Source: Heterocephalus glaber (taxonomy: Eukaryota > Chordata > Mammalia > Rodentia > Bathyergidae). Taken from it: a DNA stretch of 64,000 bases. Position 1 is the stretch's first letter, and every line of letters starts with the position of its first letter. Below are positions 1 through 32,741 of the stretch, piece after piece. The position numbers and the translations under genes are program-made. The stretch is from NCBI RefSeq assembly GCF_000247695.1, contig NW_004624747.1, forward strand, positions 10,377,171 to 10,441,170, in the 5' to 3' direction. The notes beneath the pieces were generated by a model, which searched no databases, was not told the DNA's origin, and was given only the letters and a program-made list of their open reading frames with translations.

Positions 1-300
1 GTCTCAATTCTGTTCCACTGATATATGTGTCTGTCATTTTGCCAGTGTCACAAGGTTTACTGTAACTATGTAGTAAGCTTTGAGAGTAGGTAGAATGATT
101 TCTTATACAATTCTTTTGAAAATTTATTTAGCTCTTTTAGTTCCTTTGCTTTTCACTATAAATTTCAGAATAATTTTGTCTACATAAAAACTTTGCTAGG
201 ATAGTCATAGGAATTCCATTAAACTTATATATCAATTTAACGTGAAATGACATCTTTTAGTCAATGAACACGGTATGTCTCTCCTTTTAGATTTTTAAAA
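1..300 (-). mobile_element. Old L1 fragment, antisense to + strand
   Basis: The opening bases (CTGTTCCACTGATATATGTG, then CTGTCATTTTGCCAGT) resemble the reverse complement of the conserved L1 region that usually reads TTCTGTTCCATTGGTCTAT. It is diverged, so an ancient L1M-type copy lying on the minus strand. Confidence 0.55.
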
Positions 301-310
301 ATCACTTTCA

Positions 311-396
311 GGGCTGGGGATTTAGCTCAGTGGTTCCACTGCCTGCCTTACAAACAGAAGGACCCAAATTTGATCCCCAGTACCAAAAAAAAAAAA
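311..396 (+). repeat. ID-like tRNA-derived SINE
   Basis: GGCTGGGGATTTAGCTCAG A box and a TTTGATCCCCAGTACC B-box end, with an A tail. Flanked by near-identical direct repeats (ATCACTTTCAG before, ATTACTTTCAG after), as expected for L1-driven insertion. Confidence 0.9.
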
Positions 397-570
397 TTAC
401 TTTCAGCAATGTTTTATAGTTTTTGGCATAAAAGACATATACACTTTTTGTCAGATTTACATTCATATATTCTTTTATTACTGAGTAATAGTAAATATAT
501 TAGTCCATGCTCCATTCATTACAGAAATAAAACAGAGGTTGGGGAAATATAAAGAAAAGAGGTTTATCCA

Positions 571-701
571 GCCAGGCATGGTGCCACACATCTGTAATCC
601 CAGCACTCAGAAGGGTGAGGCAGAAGGATCATGGTGAATTCAAGGTGAGCCTGTGATACACAGTGAGACCCTGTCTCAAACAAAACAAAAACAAAACAAA
701 A
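571..701 (+). repeat. B1 SINE
   Basis: 7SL-like body (CCAGGCATGGTGCCACACAT, then TGTAATCCCAGCACTCAG) ending in GACCCTGTCTCAAA and an A-rich tail. Confidence 0.85.
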
Positions 702-715
702 TGAAGTTTATCTAG

Positions 716-947
716 TTGTCTTGGCGCATACCTGTAACCCCAGTATTCTGGGAGGCTGAGACAGGATTACAAATTCAAGCCCAGTGTAGGCAACTTAAGA
801 GACTCTGTCTCAAAAAGAAAAAAGAAAAAAATAAATAAAAAGAAAGAAAGGAAGAAAAGGGAGGCTGGGGTGTAGCTCAGGGATAGAGCACTTGCCCAGC
901 ATCCATGAACCCTGGGTTCAATTTCTAGTATTGAAAAAAAAAAAAGA
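716..947 (+). repeat. B1-dID dimeric SINE
   Basis: B1 half (720-845) followed by an ID-derived half (863-947: GGCTGGGGTGTAGCTCAG, GAGCACTTGCCCAGCAT) with an A tail. Confidence 0.75.
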
Positions 948-949
948 GG

Positions 950-1112
950 TGGGGCCTATGGCCTCCTATAATCCCAGGCATTTGAATTACAGAAATATCT
1001 GAGGCAAGAGGCAGGAGGATCACAAGTCACAAGTTTAAGTCCAGCCTGGGGAGCCTAGGGATATAGCTCAGAACATGTGTGAGGTCCTAGGTTCAATCCA
1101 GGGCCTAGTGGA
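950..1112 (+). repeat. B1-dID dimeric SINE, diverged
   Basis: Degraded B1 (GCAGGAGGATCACAAGT, AGTCCAGCCTGGGGAGCC) continuing into a short ID-derived half (GGGATATAGCTCAG, GTTCAATCC). Confidence 0.6.
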
Positions 1113-1378
1113 AGGTGTTTAGATCAATGGGAATGCCTCCTTTAAAGGAATCGATGCTAGTCTCACTGAGTGAATTAGTTCTCTGACAGTGAGTTGTCAT
1201 ATAAAAGCAATCCTCTCCGTGGTCTCTGGCTTCCTGTCTTGCCATGAATTCTCTTTTGCAAACACTCCTGCTATTATGACGCATGCCATCCATTGTGAAG
1301 CCTGCACCAGAGTTGAGCAGGAGCAAGTGCTATGCTCTTGAGCCTCCAGAAACTGTGCGCTAAATTACATATACCTGG

Positions 1379-1681
1379 GGGGTGGGGTACTGGGAATTGA
1401 ACCCAGGGCCTTCCTACTGAGCTGCATTCCCAACCCTTTTAAAAAATCTTTTATATTAAGGGCCAGGGATTTAGCTCAGTGGCACCGCACCTGCCTCACA
1501 AGTGCAAAGTCCTGAGTTCAATCCCTAGTACCTGGAAAAAAAAAAGAGAAAAGAAAAAATCTTTTATATTGGACAGGATCTCACTAAGTCACTAAGTTCC
1601 CAGGTTGGGCTCAAAACTGTGATCCTCCTGCTTTAGCTTCCCAGAGTGCTGAGATTACAGGCATGTGCCACCTCACCCAGA
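1379..1681 (-). repeat. Antisense B1-dID SINE carrying a nested ID insertion
   Basis: 1379-1436 is the antisense ID half (TACTGGGAATTGAACCCAGG) and 1570-1681 the antisense B1 half (ACTAAGTCACTAAGTTCCC through TGCCACCTCACCCAG). They are split by a sense ID element at 1460-1545. Confidence 0.75.
1460..1545 (+). repeat. ID-like SINE nested in B1-dID
   Basis: GGGATTTAGCTCAGTGGC head and AATCCCTAGTACC tail, flanked by the direct repeat AAAAAATCTTTTATATT (1441-1457 and about 1554-1570). Confidence 0.88.
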
Positions 1682-1734
1682 CATTTTGAGAGACTGAAAA
1701 TCATACATTCTATTTCCTTAATAGTTACTGGGCA

Positions 1735-1830
1735 CGGCTGGGGATATACAGCTCAGTGGTAGAGTGCTTGCTACCACACACAAGGGCCTGAGTTTGCTCC
1801 TTAGCACTGCATAGACACACACAAAAAGTT
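1735..1830 (+). repeat. ID-derived SINE
   Basis: GGCTGGGGATATACAGCTCA, AGAGTGCTTGCTACC and a CA-rich tail. Confidence 0.65.
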
Positions 1831-1844
1831 GTGGGGCAATTACA

Positions 1845-2700
1845 GTTATGTATCTATTTGTACTTTGTGTTTTATGAAGAATTGATCATTTTGTGCAAAC
1901 TATCAAATTTATATGTGTAGAGTTGTATGTGGTATTCCATTCCTTTTGATACCTGTGGTTTATAGTCATATATTTTTGTCAGTCTTGCTAGATGCTATCA
2001 ATTTTACTGATCTTCCAAAGTACCAGCTATGTTTCATTAATTTTCACTGCTGTCTTTCATTTCAATTTCATTGATTTCTGCTTTTCTCTCTACTATGTAC
2101 TCCTTTCTCCTTGCTTTAGTTTCATTTTGCTCCTGAGTTCTTGAGACAAGAGCTTAGACTATTGATTTGAAGTTTTTCTCATTTTCTAATGTATGCACTA
2201 ATGCTACACATTACCCTCATGGCACTACTTTAACTGTATTCCACATATTTTGAGAAGGTTATATTTTCATTTAGGTCCTTGTATATTTTAAAATTTCCCT
2301 TTAGACTTCTTTGAATTAATTATGTACAGTGTCTTTGTTTAGTTTGAAAGTATCTGGGTCCACTGGGGTTGGAAAACACATTCTGTATGGCTTCAATTTG
2401 TTGAGGTTGTTTTATGACATATGATATAATTTATATGGTATATTTCCATGGGCACCAGAAAAGAATGCATATTCAGCTGTGTTGAAGTGTTCTATAAATG
2501 CTAATCTGATTCTGTGAGTTGATTTTGTTTTCAATTTCTTTTACCATCTTGCTGATTTTCTTTCTAGTTTTATGAGGTGCTTAGAGAAGGATGTTGAACT
2601 CTCTAATGTAATTGTGGGTTTATTTCTCCTTTCAATTCTGTTTTTGCTTCATACTTTCAAAGTAAACAAATATGACAAAAAACATAACAAATCAATTCTG
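1845..2700 (-). mobile_element. Ancient L1 fragment, antisense
   Basis: Reads as the reverse complement of L1 ORF2-region sequence: landmarks include CACCAGAAAAGAATGCATAT, TGTTCTATAAATGCTAAT, AATTGTGGGTTTATTTCTCC and TCTGTTTTTGCTTCAT, all counterparts of well-known L1M segments. Frames are broken. Confidence 0.7.
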
Positions 2701-2702
2701 GC

Positions 2703-2912
2703 TGGTGTTTTTTTTCAGCACTGGGGATTGAACCCAGGGCCTAACACATGCTAGCAAAGTGCTCTATCACTGGGGGACATCCTTTGCCCTATCATGTCTT
2801 TTGAGACAAGGTCTCACTATGTAGTTCAGGCTGGCCTCAAACTTGAGGCTATCCTCTTGTCTCAGTCTGCTGAGTACTGGGATTACAGGCATGTATCACC
2901 ACGCTCAGATAT
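2703..2912 (-). repeat. Antisense B1-dID dimeric SINE
   Basis: Antisense ID half (GCACTGGGGATTGAACCCAG) followed by antisense B1 half (GAGACAAGGTCTCACTATGT through GGGATTACAGGCATGTATCA). Confidence 0.8.
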
Positions 2913-3044
2913 TCGGTCATTTTTAACCACCAGTGAAGAATCACAGCTCTTAAACATGTTAAGTACCACTGATGGCTGAGGAAGTTTGCAGAACACAGTT
3001 TTGTTTTTCTACATGTTTACACTAAAATACATTGAGTAGAGATT

Positions 3045-3105
3045 TCTTTGTTTTTGTGGTATGGGGATCGAACCCAGGACCTAAATCCCTGGCCCTGAGA
3101 TTGTT
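3045..3105 (-). repeat. ID-like SINE fragment
   Basis: GTGGTATGGGGATCGAACCC and AAATCCCTGGCCC are antisense ID ends with the middle missing. Confidence 0.6.
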
Positions 3106-3114
3106 TTTCTTTTC

Positions 3115-3380
3115 CCCATTAAGTCTATTGGTACATTTTAGGTATAAAATAGTTACATTCATCATTGGGATCTTGTACCATTACATGAGTATCTTGGTTC
3201 TTATTTTCTCCCCTTCCCCTGCCCTCCCTTCAACCCCTCCACCCTTTCCTATTTGCAAAGACTTTGTTTCCATTTTTTTCCTTTTCTCATATTTTTTCTG
3301 TTCTCTTCTTTCCTTTCCCCTACCCCTCCCACTTCCCCTGCTCCTTTAGACCTTTTCTTCCTATTACACAATATCAATTA
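3115..3380 (-). mobile_element. Repeat resembling a lineage-specific L1 3-prime end
   Basis: The stretch with TATTGGTACATTTTAGGTAT and CATTCATCATTGGGATCTTG recurs almost unchanged at 63907-64000. It is followed by a C/T-rich tract, which on the minus strand is the polypurine tract usual in L1 3-prime UTRs. Confidence 0.5.
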
Positions 3381-3519
3381 TACATTCTGAAAATTACAAT
3401 ATCAAGATCTAGGAGACATTACCACAGATTTTACAGAATTTAAAAGGATATAGAAAGCATACCACAAAAATCTTTTCTGAAATAAATTTGACAACTTTTT
3501 TTTTTTTTTTCTGAGATTG

Positions 3520-3638
3520 TTTTTTTTTGAGACAGGCTCTCACTATGTCATCTAGGCTGGCCTCAATCTAGCAGTGATCCTCCTGCCTTGACCTCTTGAG
3601 TTTTGGGATTACAGGCGCACTACCACTCCTGGCTGGTG
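3520..3638 (-). repeat. B1 SINE, antisense
   Basis: GAGACAGGCTCTCACTATGT through GGGATTACAGGCGCACTACC. Confidence 0.8.
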
Positions 3639-4146
3639 ATTGTATTTTACATGAGGATTCCTATGAGGAAACTCAGGCATGAAAACAATGGTGTAGTCAT
3701 AGATGGATGCTGGTCTTCATTCTCTTCATGAGGGCCATGGGGAAAAGCTGTCTCAGATTTAAATACTAGGTATGATTCTATCTCTTTTGAGCCAGAGGCT
3801 AATACAAACCATGACCACACTGCAAACTATAGAACTGACCATCCATATCTCTGCCTGATTCTAAAAAGCTGAGACTCACACCCACCTCTCAGCAATGCAG
3901 GCCCACTGCAATCTAAGTATGAACCATAGTACTGGCCTCTTTCTTACACTGCCTAGTTTCATTTTCTTTTTAATTCAGTTTTCCCTACTTCTTTTTCATT
4001 TAAATTAGTCTTCTGTACTGTATTCTTATGTAATCTGTCTTACATCCTTTCTGAAATAGGATGAGAGTATAAATATATGTGCTGCCAAAGTGAGCACAAT
4101 AGATGAGAGTATAAATAAATAGTAGAAACTTTCTATGTATTGTTTT

Positions 4147-4229
4147 GTTTTTTTTGGTACCAGGGATTGAACTCAGGACCTTGCACTTATAAGCAGGCAT
4201 GGTGCCACTGAGCTAAATCCCCAGCCCTT
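4147..4229 (-). repeat. ID-like SINE, antisense
   Basis: T tract, TGGTACCAGGGATTGAACTC and CACTGAGCTAAATCCCCAGC. Confidence 0.88.
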
Positions 4230-4260
4230 CTATGCATTGTTAAAAGAAAAATAACAAGAT

Positions 4261-4412
4261 ATGCCGGGCATGGTGACCCGCACCTGTAATCCCAGCACTC
4301 AGGAGGCTGAGGAAGGAGGATTGCCTGAGTTTGAGGCCAGCCTGGGTTACATAATGAGTTCAAGGCCAGCCTGAAGTACATATCAAAAGCCTGTCTCAAA
4401 CACCCCCCAAAG
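4261..4412 (+). repeat. B1 SINE with internal duplication
   Basis: CCGGGCATGGTGACCCGC start, the AGGCCAGCCTG motif present twice with a 5-prime-like spacer, and an AGCCTGTCTCAAA end. Confidence 0.85.
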
Positions 4413-4984
4413 AAACAACAAGATAATATGTGTACTGCTTAAATTTGGACAACTAAATTCCTATGGTTAAGTTTTATACTAAGTGCTATAAAGAAAGCAG
4501 CAATAAAAAAACAAGGTCCTTAACTTCAAGGGGCTGAAATAGAGAGAGAGTGAGAGGAATTAACAACTATGAGAAGTCAGCAGAGGTAAGTGGGGAACTC
4601 AGCAAAGGTAACCAGTAATGCTTAGCACTGGAGGTGGCCCATTTTCCACACCTGAACTCAACAAAACCTTCAAGAAGCTCTCACCAATGTCCTGCCACAC
4701 CCACCAGATATCTCTCCTACTTTCTGGAAGAAAAATGCTGCAAGTAAGATAGTATCTGCCACAGAAGTTTTAGTGGGAGTTTTAGCAAAGTAAGGCACTG
4801 AAACTCAACAGAAAATGCTACACAAATGAAGGCCAAAGAAATGAGGAAGATATTTGTAAGAGGGATTAAAAAAAACCCCAAACCCTAATACTTGCTCGGT
4901 AATTACAATTATATTAATGTTTGCATATGAAAATGACTAGAGAAGGCAAAACTGAAAATATTAATGAGATTTTGGTGATTTAAA

Positions 4985-5046
4985 ACAATGACATTCGCTG
5001 CCTGCTGAGCAAGCACAAGGACCTGAGTTTGATCCCTGGTACAAAA
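4985..5046 (+). repeat. ID-like SINE, 5-prime truncated
   Basis: GCTGCCTGCTGAGCAAGC and GAGTTTGATCCCTGGTAC lead directly into the A-rich pentamer satellite. Confidence 0.7.
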
Positions 5047-5210
5047 AAATAAAATAAAATAAAATAAAATAACATAAAATAACATAAAATAACATAACAT
5101 AACATAACATAACATAAAATAACATAAAATAACATAACATAACATAACATAACATAAAATAACATAAAATAACATAACATAACATAAAATAAAATAAAAT
5201 AAAATAAAAC
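5041..5210 (+). repeat. AAAAT/AACAT pentanucleotide satellite
   Basis: About 170 bp of 5-bp units, switching between AAAAT and AACAT in blocks. It starts exactly at the A tail of the ID SINE. It makes false long minus-strand reading frames rich in Phe, Tyr, Leu, Cys and Met. Confidence 0.93.
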
Positions 5211-5335
5211 AATGATAGTCATTTCTTTTGTTGACATACAGTATGGCTTCAATTTGTTGAGGTTGTTTTATGACATATGATATAATTTATATGGTATATT
5301 TCCATGGGCACCAGAAAAGAATGCATATTCATCTG

Positions 5336-5435
5336 NNNNNNNNNNNNNNNNNNNNNNNNNNNNNNNNNNNNNNNNNNNNNNNNNNNNNNNNNNNNNNNNN
5401 NNNNNNNNNNNNNNNNNNNNNNNNNNNNNNNNNNN
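5336..5435. other. Assembly gap of exactly 100 N
   Basis: 100 N bases, the usual placeholder for a gap of unknown size. The bases on both sides are partly duplicated (see findings). Confidence 0.99.
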
Positions 5436-5507
5436 TAAAATAAAATAAAACAATGATAGTCATTTCTTTTGTTGGAATATAAATATGTTTATAAAAAGCC
5501 TGACAGG

Positions 5508-5583
5508 CTGGGACATAGCTCAGGGATAGAGTGCTCCATGATTGAGGCCCTGGTATAAGCCCCAGCATCATAAGAAAAAAACA
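5508..5583 (+). repeat. ID-derived SINE
   Basis: GGCTGGGACATAGCTCAGGG, TAGAGTGCTCC and CCCCAGCATCATAAG with an A tail. Confidence 0.65.
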
Positions 5584-5954
5584 AGTTTAACAGATTTAGG
5601 AAAAAATAAAGAAGAAAATAAATACATACAAAATCCTCCTTCTCAGATCAGAGAAGCACTATAAATGCTCTGGGGCATGTAACCTTCTAACCTTTCTGTT
5701 TACATTTGTACTGAGAAAGTCACGTTAAGACAGCACAAGGCTGGAAGAGCTGGCATCTGCCCAGGACTTACAGTGATGATGTTCGTAGTCTCGTGGAGGA
5801 GCAAGGTGGTGGACACAACTGAAGGGGAAGTGTGGATGGGCCAGGCAGCTGAGCCATGTCTGAGAAGCATCTGTCAGAACTATATGGACCAGCAGCCTGC
5901 CATGCCCAGCCTCTTGAGCTACCCAGTCTTACCTGGGGAGGAGGAAGCGTGGTG

Positions 5955-6373
5955 CTCTCACACTATGGTTTTGTCCCCACCAAAACATGCTGAGGGCTTG
6001 GCCCCCAGTACAGTAGGGTTGGGAAATGAGGCTACTGGGAGGTGCTTGGCTCATGGGGGTGGAGTCCCCATAAAGGTATGAATCCATTTTTCACGTGAGT
6101 TCTCCTTCCCTCATATGAAACTGGGTCTAGTTTAGTTACTGCGAGAGCAAGCTCTTATAAAGCACCTTCACTCCTTGTTTTGTCCCTTTCAAATCCACCT
6201 ACTTGCACTTCCATGAGTTGAAGCAACAACACTAGGTGCTCACTAGAAACTGACCAGATGTGGTCACTGATCATGGACATTCCAGCCTCCGAACAATGAG
6301 CCAAAATGAACTGTTTTTCTTTATAAATTACCCAGTCTCAGATATTCTGTTAGAACAGAAAATGGAACAAGAC
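5955..6373 (+). mobile_element. MaLR-type LTR (MST/MLT-like)
   Basis: The start (ACTATGGTTTTGTCCCCACC, GGGAGGTGCTTGGCTCATGG) and end (TTTATAAATTACCCAGTCTC) match the familiar organisation of ERVL-MaLR solo LTRs recalled from memory. No internal retroviral genes are present. Confidence 0.65.
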
Positions 6374-6426
6374 ACTTGCTCAGCCCACAAGAAAGAGGGA
6401 ACAACAGCAGAACCATGACAAACCTA

Positions 6427-19430
<13,004 letters not shown>

Positions 19431-20170
19431 GCCTGAACCAAAGGCTAGGCGCGTCCCTGCTGACACCTTAAAGGAGCCGGGACTAGTTTCTCTTCCACTC
19501 CAGGCTTCATCCCAAGTCTGGTGTAATGGAAAGCTTCTCACCGACAGAAATAGCCACCGGGGTTCTCCCTGACTCAGGCAGTGGCTTTTGTAGTTTCACA
19601 GCTAGGACTGGCTCTCAGCCCAGGGGCGAAAAAAGGAAATGGGGCCTGCAGGCCAGAAGGAAGATTTATCTGAAAGCCTAAGTGGCCTGAGCATGTTTTG
19701 TGACCTCAGGCTGGCGCCTCAATTTCCCCACCTCGAAAACCCAGTGCAGCTGAGCAGATAAAAGGGCTCCTAGGAACAGATATCCCATTTCTGAGCCCAC
19801 AGCTGTTTCTGCGGCTGTAGGGATGGACAAAATGACCACACTGGGTTGGGGTTGGCTTGGGCAAAGGCTCTAGGGTTTGGCAATATTCAAAGTCCCAGGT
19901 GGTATTTGGTTTGACTGGTGCATCAGATGAGCGTTGAAGGGAAGAGACATTTTCTCCATTCTTCCCTTAGCTCTCTGCTTTGTGCCTACAAGCTCAGCCC
20001 TGCCCTGGCTCTGTCCCATAGCACCCCTGAGGATCAACCAACACTAAGGAAAGTGTTAAAGCAGTTCATGCATCTGAACAATGCTGTGAGCCAAAAATGA
20101 CACACTAATGATGATTTTATACAATTCAGTCTAATACAATTGCAGCTGTGATTGTGTGATAGATGCTTTT

Positions 20171-20258
20171 TTTTTTTTTTTTTGGTACTGGGGATCGAAC
20201 TTGGGACCTTTCGCTTGTGAGGCAGGCGCCGGAACCACTGAGCTAAATCCCCGGCCCA
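20171..20258 (-). repeat. ID-like SINE, antisense, with target-site duplication
   Basis: TTGGTACTGGGGATCGAACT and GAGCTAAATCCCCGGCCC. Flanking repeat AGATGCTTTT at 20161-20170 and 20261-20270. Confidence 0.93.
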
Positions 20259-20282
20259 ACAGATGCTTTTTGTTTTGTCTTT

Positions 20283-20465
20283 CAATACTGGGGATTGAAC
20301 ACAGCCTTCACACATCTACATCTGCAGATAAATAGATACAGATACAGATTGATCTCTCTATATATGTCTCACTATGTAGCCCAGGCTGGCCTTGAGCAAC
20401 TGCAATCCTCCTGCCTCAGCCTCCTGAGTGCTGGGATTATACCCATGAGCCACCACGCCCAGTCT
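20283..20465 (-). repeat. Antisense B1-dID, ID half truncated
   Basis: ATACTGGGGATTGAACACAG fragment, then an antisense B1 (TCACTATGTAGCCCAGGCTG through GAGCCACCACGCCCAGTC). Confidence 0.7.
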
Positions 20466-20590
20466 TTTTATATTTTTTTGAGACAACATTTTGCTAAGTC
20501 ACTGAGTTGGCCTGGGCTAGACTCAAACTTGAGTCTTCCTGTCTTGGCTTTGCAGAGTGCTGGGAACACAGGCATGTACCTGGCTTGATA
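20466..20590 (-). repeat. B1 SINE, antisense
   Basis: TTTTTTTGAGACAACATTTT, TGCTGGGAACACAGGCATG. Confidence 0.65.
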
Positions 20591-20989
20591 GGTTCTATTA
20601 TGAAAAAGATATGTGGGGCAGGAAGTCGATGCAAGGAGCTGCTGGACAATTGGAAAGGGTAGTGGTAGTATCTGTGAGTTCTGTTGTGTTCTCACAGCAG
20701 TGGGAATAATCAAGGTATTTTAGGATAGGGCTGGGTTATGGTACGATCAGATAAAATGACGCCACATTGGAGGATGAACTGAAGGGGTAGGCAGGGAAGC
20801 AGGGAACTAGTTAAGAAGCCTCTGCAGCTGTCCCTCCACTTGTAATGGAGGAATAGATTAGGAACCTTGAGCACGGTGCCCCAGGGCCCAGAAGCTTAGG
20901 GAAAGGGGGTTTCAACCTTAGCTCCCAGCCCAGGCCCCACCTTAGCCAGGCTTCCTCATCCAGACTACACAGTCACAGAGACAGCAGAC

Positions 20990-21751
20990 AGGCAGGTAGA
21001 AAACAATTGTGTTTAATGATAGTCCTCAGTTTAAAAAAAAAAAAGGCTTTGTTTTGTACACTGTATACACATTTACATCACTTTGGAGGATACCAGTGCT
21101 AGAATGAGGGCTGCAGGAAGAAATGACATGGACAAGACTGAGGTATGTTGAGGCCTCCAGGGCTCAGGGTCTCCAGGGTCTCCCAGCTGGCTGTGGACAT
21201 TTGGGCCTGAACCCTGGAGAGGAGATCTCTAGGGTCACCAGGCAGAAGGTGGCCAGATCCAAGCATCTACCCAGAGTTGACTTCTCAGGAAAGGACCCCT
21301 CCTGGAGGCCCAGTTGCTTGGCCAGAGCAGAAGGCCATGGGGACCCTGGCACCCCAGCTCCAGCACCAGCACCCAACAGGAACCTCACAGCAGGGATGGA
21401 GTGAGGACACTGTAGTTCCCCATCTCTGCTGAGGTCCTACCCTGAGGCACAGGAATGGAGACACAGGTTTGGCCATGACCTACATAGGTGGGTGTAGCTG
21501 GCCCAAGACCACCCTCCTTTAAGTAAGGCCAAAGGCTCCCTGCCCAATCTGAGACACTTGCTGGCAGGTGACCACGACCCGCGTGGCCCTCCCTGCAGTT
21601 GTCATGGTGATTGTACCCCTACCACACCCCCTGAGGAGACAAAGGCTCTGTCCCATGCCTGATCTGAGAGCCACAAAGGTGGCTGTGGTTCTTTATCCTG
21701 ATATAAGTGGCCTGGCAGGGGTCAGAATCCCTGAAGGCATCCAAGCTGTGG
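20990..21751 (-). other. MMP11: MMP11 3-prime UTR
   Basis: About 750 nt follow the stop codon. The only canonical-like signal at a fitting place is ATTAAA on the minus strand (21017-21012), so cleavage should fall near 20990-21000. The exact end is inferred. Confidence 0.65.
21012..21017 (-). terminator. MMP11: MMP11 poly(A) signal ATTAAA
   Basis: ATTAAA on the minus strand, about 735 nt past the stop codon. It is the common variant of AATAAA. Confidence 0.65.
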
Positions 21752-31198
<9,447 letters not shown>

Positions 31199-31245
31199 CC
31201 GCCCCGGGGCTGTTGGGCCTGCTGGGCCGCGCTGGGCTGCGGCCC

Positions 31246-31251
31246 CCTTAT
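31246..31251 (-). promoter_or_regulatory. MMP11: MMP11 TATA box
   Basis: Minus strand GGAGGCTATAAGGGGGCC, about 50 nt upstream of the ATG at 31198. This predicts a start site near 31220 and a very short 5-prime UTR. A TATA box is described for the human gene (from memory). Confidence 0.7.
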
Positions 31252-31604
31252 AGCCTCCGCCCCGCCCCCGTCCCGCCCCGTCCTGCCTCCCGCCGCCTTT
31301 TGTTCTAAACTCTCCCGGCAGCGGTGGCCTAGGTGGGGGAGGTGGTTCAGGAGGGGCTGGACCTGCAGGGATCGGGCCCTAGAGATGGGTCCTGTCCTGA
31401 GCGGACCAAGCCTCGATCCTCGGAGGTCTAATGCTGGGTGTAACTCTGGCCAGCCGGTGCCGCTCTGGGTCTCAGTTTCCCTGCTGGGTGCTGGGCGTCC
31501 CAAAGCCTTAGACCTGGTGAGGCTCAGAGAGTCCGATTTCACTCCTCCCGAGCCCTACCCCACCTTTAGAGGGCTCATCACCCCTCCAGGTCTCCTTTGT
31601 GGCC

Positions 31605-31617
31605 TGACCTCCGACCT
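31605..31617 (-). promoter_or_regulatory. DR1 nuclear-receptor element (candidate RARE) upstream of MMP11
   Basis: Minus strand AGGTCG-G-AGGTCA, two hexamer half-sites with a 1-nt spacer. It lies about 385 nt upstream of the start site inferred from the TATA box. A DR1 retinoic acid element is known in the human promoter at about that distance (from memory). Confidence 0.65.
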
Positions 31618-31744
31618 TGTGTCAGCCTGACAGGTGCTCCTACCCTTGGGCAAGTTCCCCCACCCCGCAGAGCCAGCTGATCCATCTGTGAGGAAAGATA
31701 TTTAAATGGGGAGACTGAGGCAATGGCAATTGCTGACCACTTCC

Positions 31745-31836
31745 TCTTTTTTTTTTTTTTCATTACAAGGAATCGAACTCAGTACCTTGTGCTTGCCAGG
31801 CAGGCGAGACGCCACTGAGCTACATCCACAGTCCCC
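31745..31836 (-). repeat. ID-like SINE, antisense
   Basis: T tract, AAGGAATCGAACTCAGTACC and GCCACTGAGCTACATCC. Confidence 0.82.
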
Positions 31837-32461
31837 AGTCCTTCACTTTGGAACAGCGACAATTTATAGATCGGGAAAACTGAGGTTCTGTGAGGGAGGG
31901 GCCAGGCTACTCCATACCAGGGGCCAAGTGGAGGTCTAGAGATCCTCTAGCTGAGAGGCAAGGGAAAGGTGGCCATAGGAAGGCACTAGACAGGTGTTTG
32001 AGTGGGGAACCCGAGGCCCGGACTGCCCCCACCCAGGGCCCAACAGGCTCTTCTGGATCTCCTGAACCAGAAATCTGGGACAGGAGGGAGAGGTGAGAAT
32101 CAAAGGAGGGTGGTGTCTACATTCCAGAAGGGGTCCACTAGTTTCTGATTGGAGGTTGTGTCCAATCCTGCTGTGCACCTCCTGCTAAAAAGGGCCTTTC
32201 CACTACCGACCACACCGCGCAATCTGCCCCCTCATCTCCAGAGCAGAGATCCAGGGAGTGGCGCCCTTCCATCCAGACAGGCAAGGTCCTGAGCAAGGAG
32301 AGGCAGTGAGGATCCAGTTTGGGCCCAGAGGGGCAAGGGGGAGGATGGCCTCACAGCTTCTTCTGAAAGACTCCACAGAGACCCCTAGAGGTCGAGGAAG
32401 GACAGGACAGCGTGAGTTTTAGGACCAAGAGACTGCAGCTTCTTTTAGTGCCTGCCTCCCT

Positions 32462-32463
<2 letters not shown>

Positions 32464-32502
<39 letters not shown>

Positions 32503-32511
32503 GGGGGGGGG
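32464..32511 (+). repeat. (TG)n satellite ending in a G run
   Basis: About 37 nt of TG units followed by C and a run of nine or more G. Its right end abuts an antisense dID SINE. Confidence 0.93.
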
Positions 32512-32512
32512 C

Positions 32513-32690
32513 GGATACTGGGGATTAAACTCACAGCCTTTGCACTGTGCTATATTCTCAGTCCCTTTTTGTTTTTATTTTGAGACAGGATCCCAATAGG
32601 TTGCTAAATTGTCCATCAGGCCTGGTCTCAAAGCTTCAATTCCCCTGCCTCAGCCTTCCAGAGTGCTGGGATTACACTTTTAAAAGGTAA
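32513..32690 (-). repeat. Antisense B1-dID dimeric SINE
   Basis: ATACTGGGGATTAAACTCAC (ID half), then TTTTGAGACAGGATCCCAAT through GTGCTGGGATTACAC (B1 half). Confidence 0.75.
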
Positions 32691-32741
32691 ACTATGCCAC
32701 ACTTTTTTTAAAATTGTGGGTTTTTTGTTTTGTGTGAGTGC

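Larger units (their letters stand above)
19431..20990. other. SMARCB1-MMP11 intergenic region
   Basis: About 1.5 kb between the SMARCB1 promoter and the MMP11 3-prime end, which lie in tandem on the minus strand. Apart from SINEs at 20171-20258 and 20283-20590 no feature is recognised. Confidence 0.75.

Noticed and set aside
311..396. tRNA-like sequences with A and B boxes (here and at dozens of other sites)
   Set aside because: They end in A tails, lack a foldable anticodon arm and 3-prime half, and carry target duplications: these are SINEs, not tRNA genes.
5041..5210. Regular repeat array that might suggest a CRISPR-like structure
   Set aside because: Units are 5 bp with no spacers, and the genome is mammalian.
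4909..5252. Minus-strand frames rich in Phe, Tyr, Leu and Cys (80-90 aa)
   Set aside because: They are translations of the AAAAT/AACAT satellite, open in all three frames because the unit length is five.
5268..5571. Open frames spanning N bases (also at 45150-45515)
   Set aside because: They exist only because the gap is read as unknown residues.
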